Of a stretch of 64,000 nucleotides of DNA, positions 1 to 7,127 are shown in pieces. The notes beneath the pieces were generated by a model, which was not told where the DNA came from, ran no database searches, and saw only the letters and a program-made list of their open reading frames with translations. The position numbers and the translations under genes were made by a program. How positions within the stretch are numbered: the first letter of the stretch is position 1; the number at the start of each line of letters is the position of its first letter. The DNA is from RGIG1995 sp045652425 (lineage in GTDB: Bacteria > Bacillota > Clostridia > Oscillospirales > CAG-272), in NCBI GenBank assembly GCA_045652425.1, contig JAZRUG010000018.1:62001-126000 (forward strand), in the 5' to 3' direction.

Positions 1-224
1 GTTTCAATGTATTCTTGATGTTCAAACGCAATGCCGGCAATAGCCAACAATGTGCAAGTTTTACCGGCTTGCGTCATTCCGAATACAATAATATTTTTAG
101 TCGATCTGGTAACTTCGGTTGGGGTTAATTCAACTTCTTCGGAAAGCCCTATAGATTGTGAGATTTTTTCAAATGTCTTAGTTTGCCATAAATTTCGTTC
201 TATAGATAGTGCTTCCAAGTCCAT
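1..224 (-). CDS. P-loop GTPase/ATPase, partial (second gene of a GTPase pair)
   Basis: Partial gene that leaves the window at base 1; 74 codons are visible. The reading frame overlaps the end of the upstream dynamin-like GTPase gene by 47 bases, which suggests translational coupling. The start at 224 has an AGAGG ribosome site about 8 bases upstream; an in-frame ATG at 230 is too close to that site. A Walker A motif, GMTQAGKT, lies at about residues 49-56 after a beta strand (NIIVFG). This is known P-loop chemistry, so nucleotide binding is expected. The rest of the domain, and therefore the family, cannot be seen. Pairs of adjacent large GTPases are known among bacterial dynamin-like proteins, so a partner role with its neighbour is inferred. 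Confidence 0.75.
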   Translation of the reverse strand, partial: MDLEALSIERNLWQTKTFEKISQSIGLSEEVELTPTEVTRSTKNIIVFGMTQAGKTCTLLAIAGIAFEHQEYIE

Positions 225-2208
225 ATGCATTTCCTCTTAAATTGTTCAAAAAATCCCTAATTTCATCTTCGATTTTAACTATTAGACAATTAGCATTGTA
301 TTTATCTAAAGCCAAGCGTTGGTCTGTAGTATTGTGTATAAGATTATCTTCAATAACGTTCCTAATGTTTTCCATATAATCGTCATAGTTTCTTAAACAT
401 TGGTCAACTATGTTATCATAGATTGAGTGTATCGTGTTCTGGCAAGTTGCGAAATCTTCTCGTCCCAAACGGTTTATATCTTGAAGGATGGATACGCCCA
501 TTCCTACTACTGCGATTGCGCCAAAGCCTATTGCGACAGCAGTAGAAGAAATACCAAACGCAGAAGATATTGCAGTTACAAGGTCAGCTTCACCGTCGAA
601 AGCGTCAATTCCAACAATTCCTAACATTGAGAGACCAAATGATTTTGCATTTGTAGCACTTTCGAGCAGAGATTTTAGTGATACATTTGATTCTGTTAAA
701 CTTTCATATCCGACAGAAGGCAGCGTTTTAGTTTCTTGGGAACAGTAATAGCAAGTTCCCAGTTCAACAATCGCCTCAATAGCTTCTTTTGCCGACCCGG
801 AGTCAAGAAGTTCTCCGGATTCATTTTTTTGCAATAGAAGCTGTACATTTTTAATAATTGGGCTTGCCTTATTGCTAAGCATATATTTATTCTCACCTGA
901 ATCATCAAACGAAGAAGTAGTAAGACGATTTTTTGTTGAATTGTTTGTTTCTATGTATCCCGCTAAATTCGACATTGCGTCAAAGCAATTGTTTGCTGAT
1001 TTAAGTTTTCCATTTTCAAGTACAGCATTTTTAATAGCAGCTTGTGTTTTAATCAAATCTTTGGCAGTTGTTCCGATAATAACACGCCCAAGATTACTTA
1101 ATAAGCCTTTGTTGGCAAAATAATCTTCAATGTATTCAAGACTGGTCTTCTTACTTTGTGTTATGTTCGTTTCAAGCATTTTTTTGTATTCCTTACGGAT
1201 TTTTGCAGTACATTTATCGAATGTACTGAGCCAGCTTGATGTTTGTAGTTGAGCAACTATCATATTTCCGTCATCAGCTCTTAAAAATCTCTTTAATTTT
1301 AAAATTATATTTCTCGTATTGTTCTTTATTTCCTCGTATATATACTGGGTACAATAATTTCTTGTTGTTTGAGCATCATTAGCATAAGAATTAATAGCTG
1401 ATTTGAGTTTTTCAATCCAAGCAGCATTCTTTTCTGACGTGCTGTATGCACCTGCACATACAACTCTGTCTGGTTCTGCACCAGTGAGCAAAGTTAACTG
1501 TTTTTTTGCCTGTGAATTATCGTCGTTTGTTTTATCTGATTTTGTTATTACATAGATAAGATTATCACCAAAATGTTCTTTTAATTCTAACAGTTTTTTG
1601 TGATTTTCTTCACGAGCAATTCGCATATTATCTATTAGAAAAACTGCGGCATCAGAACATTTTGCAGACAAATTTATGAGTTCTTCCCAATAGTCTCCGC
1701 GGTTTTCAAAGCCCGGCAATAGCATAAATGATGTTCCGGAATTGTGAGTGTGCTTGTAGGGAACAACAAGTTCAAGATACATAATATTACTGTCATCGCC
1801 TTTAGAAGCTTCTATAAATGCTTCCTCCGATTCAATAATTACATTATTAACAACAAAATTTCCACCTACTTCTTCGATTTTGGATACTTGCATACGAGGT
1901 TCAGTACATTCGCTTTCTGTTATAAGAATCGGTAGTTTTTCGCTTCTGTTTAAGGAAATATTAAAGAGCGTGGCTGGCAATTCATAAAAATTCTTCATTA
2001 GAGTGGTTTTGCCAACTCCTTGCATTCCTGTAATTGCAATTACTTGACGATTTGAAAAATGGGTACAAATAATAATTTTTCTCAAAGAATTGTGTAATCT
2101 TTCGGTCAATTCTGCTTCTTCGTTACCTAAAAAACCGGTGTAGTTCAATAATTCAAGGGTCATTTTTTGAATTTTTTCCAAATGACTCGTATTTACGCTG
2201 ATATCCAT
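178..2208 (-). CDS. Dynamin-like large GTPase with membrane-inserting segment
   Basis: A 676-residue protein. Walker A (G1) GMQGVGKTT is at residues 61-69, a G3-like LLPGFE at 163-168 (the usual Asp is Leu), and a G4 motif TKSD at 222-225 gives guanine specificity. The middle is helical and charged. A Gly/Ala-rich hydrophobic stretch at about 545-574 could be a membrane hairpin or paddle, followed by about 100 helical residues. This order (N-terminal GTPase, helical stalk, hydrophobic tip, helical end) is that of bacterial dynamin-like proteins, which remodel membranes; some act in phage defence. It sits 32 bases after the WYL regulator gene and overlaps the next P-loop gene, so the three look like one operon. 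The family call rests on motifs and architecture only. Confidence 0.6.
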   Translation of the reverse strand: MDISVNTSHLEKIQKMTLELLNYTGFLGNEEAELTERLHNSLRKIIICTHFSNRQVIAITGMQGVGKTTLMKNFYELPATLFNISLNRSEKLPILITESECTEPRMQVSKIEEVGGNFVVNNVIIESEEAFIEASKGDDSNIMYLELVVPYKHTHNSGTSFMLLPGFENRGDYWEELINLSAKCSDAAVFLIDNMRIAREENHKKLLELKEHFGDNLIYVITKSDKTNDDNSQAKKQLTLLTGAEPDRVVCAGAYSTSEKNAAWIEKLKSAINSYANDAQTTRNYCTQYIYEEIKNNTRNIILKLKRFLRADDGNMIVAQLQTSSWLSTFDKCTAKIRKEYKKMLETNITQSKKTSLEYIEDYFANKGLLSNLGRVIIGTTAKDLIKTQAAIKNAVLENGKLKSANNCFDAMSNLAGYIETNNSTKNRLTTSSFDDSGENKYMLSNKASPIIKNVQLLLQKNESGELLDSGSAKEAIEAIVELGTCYYCSQETKTLPSVGYESLTESNVSLKSLLESATNAKSFGLSMLGIVGIDAFDGEADLVTAISSAFGISSTAVAIGFGAIAVVGMGVSILQDINRLGREDFATCQNTIHSIYDNIVDQCLRNYDDYMENIRNVIEDNLIHNTTDQRLALDKYNANCLIVKIEDEIRDFLNNLRGNAYGLGSTIYRTKFMAN

Positions 2209-2240
2209 TTTATATTCTCCTTTTTGTTTAATAAATATAT

Positions 2241-3203
2241 TCAGTACATTTTTATCATTTTATTAATCTCGTTTTGTATTTCGTTGACAAGGTCATTTGG
2301 GGAGATTACCTTCGCCCAAGCTCCCTGGCTGAGTAACCACATTTTTATACCGTCGCCGTAGGTTTCGGCTTCGATAAGATATTTGTTGCTTCCCATTCGC
2401 TCAATAATCTTCGCTGTCGGCAGCTTGTCCAGTACTGCCTGCACCGACGGACCGCTGAATTCGAATCGAATAGTTCGGAGTTTACCCGGCCACATAAAAA
2501 GACTTTGTTTCCTCAATAGACCTTCGTCAAAATCGGGGGGTGATTTTATTTCATTCTTTCTGTGTTCGGTTATGTGCTTGATTCTGTCAACTCTGAAATA
2601 CAGTGGCTTGTTTGCATCGTCGTCTGTTTTACAGGCAATTAAGTAAAAGTAATAATCCGTAAACATAACCGATAGCGGATAAAGTCTGTGGGTTACAAAA
2701 CTTCTGTCCATCTTATAATAATCAATGGAGATTTCTTTTTTATCTGTTATGCAGTTCATCAGTTGCCAAAGATTGTCTTGCACACTGTCACAATCGTGTT
2801 TCACTTCCGGGTAATGATACAGTTCTTTGCGAATCAGTTCATTCAGTTTTTTAGAATCCTGCGGAGTCGTAAAGCGTTTTAATTTTGCGGTGAGTTTCAA
2901 AAGCTCTTCTCTTGAAAAGGCTCTTGCACCGATCATAACTTCAACGAGTGCGAACAATTCTTTGGTGCTTAAAAACTCATCCATATACAAGTGATAGCAC
3001 TTATCTTGATATGAGTATTGCAATTCCGTATTTCCAACAAGTTCGCGATTGTCTGCAAGGAAGTTTTTGAGTTCATTTACGCTTCTGCTGACACTTTTTG
3101 TTGACACTTTGTATTCATCAGCAAGTTTTTTAACAGATATATCCTCTCCGCGAAGTCCGCGAAAAAAGATTTCAAGTATTCTGTATTGCTTTGTGTTTTC
3201 CAT
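2241..3203 (-). CDS. WYL-domain transcriptional regulator
   Basis: A 320-residue protein with an N-terminal winged helix-turn-helix (about residues 6-55, with a DISVKKLADEYKVSTKSVSR-type helix pair). A central WYL domain follows, whose core motif reads PLSVMFTDYYFYLIA at about 175-190 (Trp replaced by Phe, as in many members). A WCX-like C-terminal extension ends the protein. WYL proteins bind ligands, often nucleotides or nucleic acid, and frequently control defence genes. It is first in a minus-strand operon with the GTPase pair, and a perfect 6+6 dyad lies in its own promoter region, so autoregulation is likely. The function of the operon is unknown. Confidence 0.85.
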   Translation of the reverse strand: MENTKQYRILEIFFRGLRGEDISVKKLADEYKVSTKSVSRSVNELKNFLADNRELVGNTELQYSYQDKCYHLYMDEFLSTKELFALVEVMIGARAFSREELLKLTAKLKRFTTPQDSKKLNELIRKELYHYPEVKHDCDSVQDNLWQLMNCITDKKEISIDYYKMDRSFVTHRLYPLSVMFTDYYFYLIACKTDDDANKPLYFRVDRIKHITEHRKNEIKSPPDFDEGLLRKQSLFMWPGKLRTIRFEFSGPSVQAVLDKLPTAKIIERMGSNKYLIEAETYGDGIKMWLLSQGAWAKVISPNDLVNEIQNEINKMIKMY

Positions 3204-3234
3204 ATTTCGACATTCCTTTTCGGGATTTTGTTCT

Positions 3235-3265
3235 ATTATATAAAATCACATAGACACACCTATGT
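3235..3265 (-). promoter_or_regulatory. Promoter and dyad operator of the WYL-GTPase operon
   Basis: A TATAAT -10 lies at 3235-3240 (complement strand). A perfect inverted repeat ACATAG-N6-CTATGT (3248-3265) covers the place where the -35 would be. The -35 itself is poor, which fits control by a bound regulator. The WYL protein encoded directly downstream is the natural candidate. Confidence 0.5.
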
Positions 3266-3284
3266 CTTGTTAAAAGAATATAAT

Positions 3285-3320
3285 AAAAAATGCGTAGCCC
3301 CGATTAGTTCAGAGCCACGC
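3285..3320 (-). terminator. Intrinsic terminator of the small RNA
   Basis: GCGTGGCTC (3312-3320) pairs with GGGGCTACGC (3292-3301) and is followed by six Ts (3290-3285), all read on the complement strand. The gap from here to the WYL start codon is about 80 bases and holds a second promoter. Confidence 0.75.
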
Positions 3321-3466
3321 ACGAAAAACATGCCCCTGACTTTTAAGGTTGCTAGACACTTAAATTACACTTTGTTGCAAAGCAGTCAGCGGGTATGCTT
3401 TTTCCGTAACATATGCTTTGCACACAAAGGTTATAATATACCTAATTATAATTTAAGTATCTAGCC
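3285..3466 (-). ncRNA. Candidate structured small RNA, about 180 nt
   Basis: A strong sigma-A promoter (3472-3500) and an intrinsic terminator (3285-3320) bracket this segment and there is no open reading frame. The predicted RNA starts with a 17-base arm (3449-3465) that pairs with 3351-3367 with one G-U. Inside, 3415-3429 pairs with 3370-3383 (an eight-base GC-AAAGC-type helix plus CUUUG/CAAAG). The apical loop 3384-3407 is complementary over about 20 bases to 3321-3341, downstream of the closing stem, giving either a pseudoknot or an alternative fold. Compensated pairings plus promoter and terminator make a real transcript likely. I do not recognise the family. It could be a trans-acting RNA, an antitoxin-like RNA of the adjacent operon, or a leader that terminates before the WYL gene. 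Confidence 0.6.
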
Positions 3467-3471
3467 TAATC

Positions 3472-3500
3472 ATTCTATCATACATTTTTCTTTTTGTAAA
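3472..3500 (-). promoter_or_regulatory. Sigma-A promoter of the small RNA
   Basis: TTTACA (3500-3495), a 17-base spacer, and TAGAAT (3477-3472) on the complement strand. Transcription would start near 3466, exactly at the first base of the long closing stem. Confidence 0.65.
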
Positions 3501-3636
3501 CAATAATGTAGAAATTTGTCGTCTTCTTGGTCGTATTTTTTTCTGTTTATTTTTTCAAAAATTTTTAGCAAAGTTTTTTTGTTGTAACTCGTTTATAAGT
3601 AGCATAATTTGTGATTATCTGTACATTTTTGGTTAT

Positions 3637-3687
3637 AAAAAAACGAAAAGCAGCACAAAACCATTGCTGGATTTTATGCTGCTTTTT
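3637..3687 (-). terminator. Terminator of the ABC importer operon
   Basis: On the complement strand AAAAGCAGCA pairs with TGCTGCTTTT around a loop of about 20 bases, followed by a T run (3643-3637). It lies just after the ATPase stop codon. Confidence 0.8.
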
Positions 3688-3690
3688 ACT

Positions 3691-4260
3691 TTATATTTTC
3701 ACGATTTCGCATTGCAGATAATCGAACTGCTCCTGATTGTGTGTTATCACAATGCAGGGCTTTTTCTTTGAGTATTCGATTACCATATCCATAATAGCCT
3801 TCGTTCGGTCTGCATCTATACCGTTAAATGCTTCGTCAAGCAGCAGTATATCGCCGTCGTATGCAAAAGCTCGGGCAATCGCTACGCGCATCTTCATACC
3901 TCCCGAAAGTTCGTCGGGATAGGTGTCTAAATCGTCTTCAAGACCGAGCTTTGTAAGCCACGATTTCGCTGTCTCTTTTGCCTCTTCCGTATTGCCCAAC
4001 GGTAACGCTACGTTTTCAAGTGCGGTACAGCTTGGTAACAATCGAGGTTCTTGGAATACGTAAGAAATTTTCTTTATGTTATCGTATTCAATCTTTCCGG
4101 AATATTTCCTGTCAAGTCCGGCTATAAGGCGCATAAGCGTCGTTTTGCCGCAACCGGAGTCGCCTTTTATGGCGGTGATACCTCTATCGGAAACGTCAAG
4201 GTTAAAATTATCGAAAAGTATTTTCTTTCCGAACTTCTTTGAAAGGTTGGTTATCTTCAT
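3691..4260 (-). CDS. ABC transporter ATP-binding protein, NitT/TauT type
   Basis: A compact 189-residue ATPase. Walker A GDSGCGKTT is at about 33-41, the Q-loop in VFQEPRLLP near 68, the ABC signature LSGGM near 117, Walker B ILLLDEAF near 137 and the switch His in VITHNQ near 172. It powers import by the permease encoded 6 bases upstream. SsuB/TauB homologues are usually 240-260 residues, so this one lacks the C-terminal extension beyond the switch region. The catalytic set is complete and it should be active. Substrate not determined. Confidence 0.88.
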   Translation of the reverse strand: MKITNLSKKFGKKILFDNFNLDVSDRGITAIKGDSGCGKTTLMRLIAGLDRKYSGKIEYDNIKKISYVFQEPRLLPSCTALENVALPLGNTEEAKETAKSWLTKLGLEDDLDTYPDELSGGMKMRVAIARAFAYDGDILLLDEAFNGIDADRTKAIMDMVIEYSKKKPCIVITHNQEQFDYLQCEIVKI

Positions 4261-4266
4261 ATAGTT

Positions 4267-5034
4267 TTAGCCCCCCCTTTTCCGTGCGGTCAGCCTTTTT
4301 ACCGTTTGCATAAGCAAAAATTCAAGTATTACGCTTATTACTATAACAGTTATTGTCCACGCAAACACGTCTACTGTCTCAAGATACGTCTTTCCCTCAT
4401 AAAGCTGTTTGCCTATAGAGTTTTTTGGGAAAGACAGTACTTCTGCCGCAACGCCAGCCTTCCAAGCAAGTCCAAGCGACGTCTTAAAACCTGCAAGGAA
4501 ATAGGGAAGTATGGACGGCAAATAAAGCTTTGTCAGCCTATGATTCAACGAAAAGTTATATATCTTTGACATCTCTATGAGGTCATTTGGTGTGTTCTTC
4601 AAGCCTTCGCACACATTTCCGTGTATTATGGGTAAAACCATCAAAAATGATATAAAAGAGGGAATAGTATCTTTGTTTAGCCAAACCAGCGCTAATATAA
4701 TAAAGGATGCTACCGGGGTTGCTTTTATTACCGAAAGTATTGGCGAAAAAAGCTCGTCGAGTATTCGTATCTTTGCGGTAATTATACCGAGAACCGTACC
4801 GATTCCAACTGCAATAAGAAATCCCGAAAGTATACGCCATACCGAGCTTGTTATTATAATGTAATATTCTTTTTCGCCCATAAGCTGAATCAATCGTTTT
4901 GTAACCTCGGCAGGAGTGGAGACCAAAACTGCTGAATCAACCTTTACGGCAATTATTTGCCATACTATAACCCAAAAAGCAAGGACAATTAAAGTCCTTG
5001 CGAATCTTGGTGTTTTTTTAATGATAGAATTCAT
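4267..5034 (-). CDS. ABC transporter permease, SsuC/TauC-like
   Basis: A 255-residue integral membrane protein with about six hydrophobic helices. The binding-protein-dependent transport signature (EAA loop) appears as EMSKIYNFSLNHRLTKLYLPSI-type sequence at about 154-175, and the start WVIVWQIIAVKVDSAVLVSTP is typical of the NitT/TauT family. The start codon overlaps the end of the substrate-binding protein gene by 17 bases. It forms the membrane channel of the importer. Confidence 0.88.
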   Translation of the reverse strand: MNSIIKKTPRFARTLIVLAFWVIVWQIIAVKVDSAVLVSTPAEVTKRLIQLMGEKEYYIIITSSVWRILSGFLIAVGIGTVLGIITAKIRILDELFSPILSVIKATPVASFIILALVWLNKDTIPSFISFLMVLPIIHGNVCEGLKNTPNDLIEMSKIYNFSLNHRLTKLYLPSILPYFLAGFKTSLGLAWKAGVAAEVLSFPKNSIGKQLYEGKTYLETVDVFAWTITVIVISVILEFLLMQTVKRLTARKRGG

Positions 5035-6070
5035 CGTCGGGGAGTTTTCCGCCTACAGATGATGCATTTGCATCAAAGAGGACCTTCAACATCTGTGAAA
5101 CGGAGGATTTCATTTCCTCTCCTGTAATAAGGCATATATTGCAGTTGGGTATTGCTTTCTTTGCAACGGCTGCCTTGGGGATTATTCCTGCCTTTTCGAT
5201 AAGCGCTGACGCATCGTCAACATTGTTGTTTACAAAATCAACTGAACTCTTGTATTCTTCAAGGAACTTTGCAAGGGCGGTGGGATATTTGTCAGCAAAT
5301 TCTTTTCTTACTATAATACAACCCTGAACGAGCTTGTCTTCGGATACCTTGTCCCATTCTTTTGTTAAGTCAAGGGCGATTCTAACTTCGCTTCCGGTAG
5401 TTGCGGCTGTTACCTGGGGTTCAGGAAGCATACCGATTGCTACTGAATTGTTTTTGAGCTTGGTTGCGAGTTCCGCATGTTCTGCAAGAAATTCTATCGT
5501 TACGTCCTTGTCGGGATCGATATTGTTCTTTGAAAGAATGTAACGGAGAACGTATTCGGGGTTCGAACCTTGACCTGTAGCGTAAATTGTCTTGCCTTTT
5601 AAGTCAGCAACGCTGTTAATTGTGTTACCGTTTTCGAGCATATACAAAACACCGAGTGTGTTGATACCTGCAACTTGAAGTTTGCCTTCGGTCTTGTTGT
5701 ACAAAACTGATGCGAGGTTAACGGGAACTGCCGCGATATCGTAATTACCCTTTATTACTTCGGGGCTTACCTGATCGGGAGCAGATGCTACTGTAAATTC
5801 GTAATTATAAGCAGTTTTGGTGTTTGTATCGTCTTCGATAAGCTTCGCCATACCCATACCGGTAGGTCCTGCAAGGGTAATAACGCGAATACTTTCGGGT
5901 TTTTCTTCTTTTGCTTCTTCTGTTTCGTCCTGTGTTTCTTCTTGTTTTGTTTCGTTCTTTGTTTCATTTGCGTTAACGTCAGGATTTTCGTTTGCGCACG
6001 AAGCAAAAACGAAGAGGGAGAGCGCCATAACCAGCGCTAAAGTGAGTGCTAAAAGTTTTGTGTTTTTCAT
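5018..6070 (-). CDS. ABC transporter substrate-binding lipoprotein, NitT/TauT family
   Basis: A 350-residue protein with a lipoprotein signal peptide (hydrophobic stretch ending FVFASCAN, lipid Cys about 25) and then a Glu/Lys/Thr-rich linker. The body is a type II periplasmic-binding fold (VADLKGKTIYATGQGS, then a TAELATKLK-like hinge). Members of this family bind small organic ligands such as sulfonates, nitrate or thiamine precursors, and sequence alone does not say which. The start overlaps the end of the Crp/Fnr gene by four bases (ATGA), so expression is coupled to the regulator. Confidence 0.85.
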   Translation of the reverse strand: MKNTKLLALTLALVMALSLFVFASCANENPDVNANETKNETKQEETQDETEEAKEEKPESIRVITLAGPTGMGMAKLIEDDTNTKTAYNYEFTVASAPDQVSPEVIKGNYDIAAVPVNLASVLYNKTEGKLQVAGINTLGVLYMLENGNTINSVADLKGKTIYATGQGSNPEYVLRYILSKNNIDPDKDVTIEFLAEHAELATKLKNNSVAIGMLPEPQVTAATTGSEVRIALDLTKEWDKVSEDKLVQGCIIVRKEFADKYPTALAKFLEEYKSSVDFVNNNVDDASALIEKAGIIPKAAVAKKAIPNCNICLITGEEMKSSVSQMLKVLFDANASSVGGKLPDDEFYH

Positions 6071-6732
6071 AATGTTTCTCCATAAATTTTTCTAAATTCT
6101 TCAGGTGAAGTAATTTTGATTGTATTGTTTTCTCTTGTTATAAAACAGTTTTCCTCCAAAGAGTCGAAGGCTCTGTAAAGTGATGCTCTGCCTATATCAA
6201 GATTTTGTGCAAGTTTGGTCATATTCATTTCGATTTTTACGGTATTATTTTCTATCGGTAAAGACAATAGATATCCCGCAAGTTTCTTTTCGGTGCTTCC
6301 AGAGGTAAAAAATGCGATTTTCTTATTTAAAAATCTTATTTTGTCCGATAAAAAGCATATATAATTTTTCGTAAAACCGATATCGCTTTTCAGCATTTCT
6401 TCAATACGGTCTTGGGTTATTACGGCGTAAGTGCAGGTGCTCTTTGCGATAATTGAAGTGGATGCGCATTTTTCGCCGAATAATGATGCCATACCGAATA
6501 CTCTGCCTTTTTTTAACGTATTCAAAATGACCGGTTGTGTTTTTGAAACTCCGTAAACCGACGCGCTTCCGTCAAGTATTATGAAAAGGCTTGAATGTTC
6601 TGTATCAAATTTTTCGCCCTTTTGAGTTTCGCATATACTGCAATGACAAATTGCATACTCGACTGTGCTTGGCATAGCCGACTTAAAAAGTGGTGAATTT
6701 GAAAATATTTCCGTTATTGTTGCTTTTTCCAA
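6067..6732 (-). CDS. Crp/Fnr-family regulator of the ABC importer operon
   Basis: Cyclic-nucleotide-binding-type beta barrel (about residues 10-120: LFIILDGSASVYGV, GRVFGMASLFGE), a dimer helix, and a C-terminal winged helix (MTKLAQNLDIGRASLYRAFD). I place the start at a TTG (6732) with AAGGAG 7 bases upstream. The longer frame to 6816 would begin inside the promoter. An N-terminal CHCSIC cluster could bind metal or an Fe-S cluster, but Fnr normally uses four spaced Cys, so this is inference. The gene heads the operon and overlaps the binding-protein gene, so it probably senses the substrate or redox state and controls the importer and itself. Confidence 0.8.
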   Translation of the reverse strand: MEKATITEIFSNSPLFKSAMPSTVEYAICHCSICETQKGEKFDTEHSSLFIILDGSASVYGVSKTQPVILNTLKKGRVFGMASLFGEKCASTSIIAKSTCTYAVITQDRIEEMLKSDIGFTKNYICFLSDKIRFLNKKIAFFTSGSTEKKLAGYLLSLPIENNTVKIEMNMTKLAQNLDIGRASLYRAFDSLEENCFITRENNTIKITSPEEFRKIYGETL

Positions 6733-6767
6733 AACATCACTCCTTTTTGAAAACTGTCTCAAATGAT

Positions 6768-6779
6768 ACACTTTTGTGT
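6768..6779. promoter_or_regulatory. Candidate operator, ACAC-N4-GTGT dyad
   Basis: A small inverted repeat just downstream of the -10 of the Crp/Fnr promoter, in a position suited to autorepression by the encoded regulator. Short, so tentative. Confidence 0.35.
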
Positions 6780-6787
6780 TCAGTTGT

Positions 6788-6816
6788 ATTATAATAGATC
6801 TCTTTTGCTTTGTCAA
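6788..6816 (-). promoter_or_regulatory. Consensus sigma-A promoter of the Crp/Fnr-ABC operon
   Basis: Perfect TTGACA (6816-6811), a 17-base spacer, and perfect TATAAT (6793-6788) on the complement strand. Such strength suggests that regulation is by repression. Confidence 0.8.
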
Positions 6817-6861
6817 TGGTTTTGGGTAAGATTATGTAAAAAATATATATAGGGTGATTAT

Positions 6862-6975
6862 TTTCCGTAACGGAAAGGGAAGTTTTTTTGTTACCTCTGT
6901 GCACTTATATTAAGTGGGCAGATACTAAATAAGCCTCATCCTGACGGGGGAGGTGGCACGCGAAGCGTGACGGAA
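6862..6975 (+). repeat. Intergenic repeat, copy 1 (left of the LRR gene)
   Basis: About 115 bases that align with 8861-8983. Shared blocks are CGTAACGGAA, GGGAAG plus a T run, ACCTCTG, and the exact GGAGGTGGCACGCGAAGCG block. The rest of the 6817-7127 interval holds a run ending TTTGATGTTTCTGCAAAGAGGT (copies near 9376 and 9591) and the upstream region of the LRR gene. Confidence 0.7.
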
Positions 6976-7127
6976 GGAGGAGGCAAGACAAAGCGACTAC
7001 TTATTTGATGTTTCTGCAAAGAGGTGATGTAGAATAATGTACAAAAGGTATTTACTTTTGAGAAAGAGTATTATATAATTGGACTATAGATAGTATTTTT
7101 TTACACGAAAGGGAAGGTAAAAAACTT

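Noticed and set aside
3285..3500. Riboswitch for the downstream gene with a known class
   Set aside because: I could not match it to a known class, and the WYL gene has its own promoter after the terminator, so I kept it as an unassigned RNA.
6733..6816. N-terminal extension of the Crp/Fnr protein to an ATG at 6816
   Set aside because: The extra codons run through the consensus promoter and the start has no ribosome site. The TTG at 6732 has AAGGAG at the right distance.
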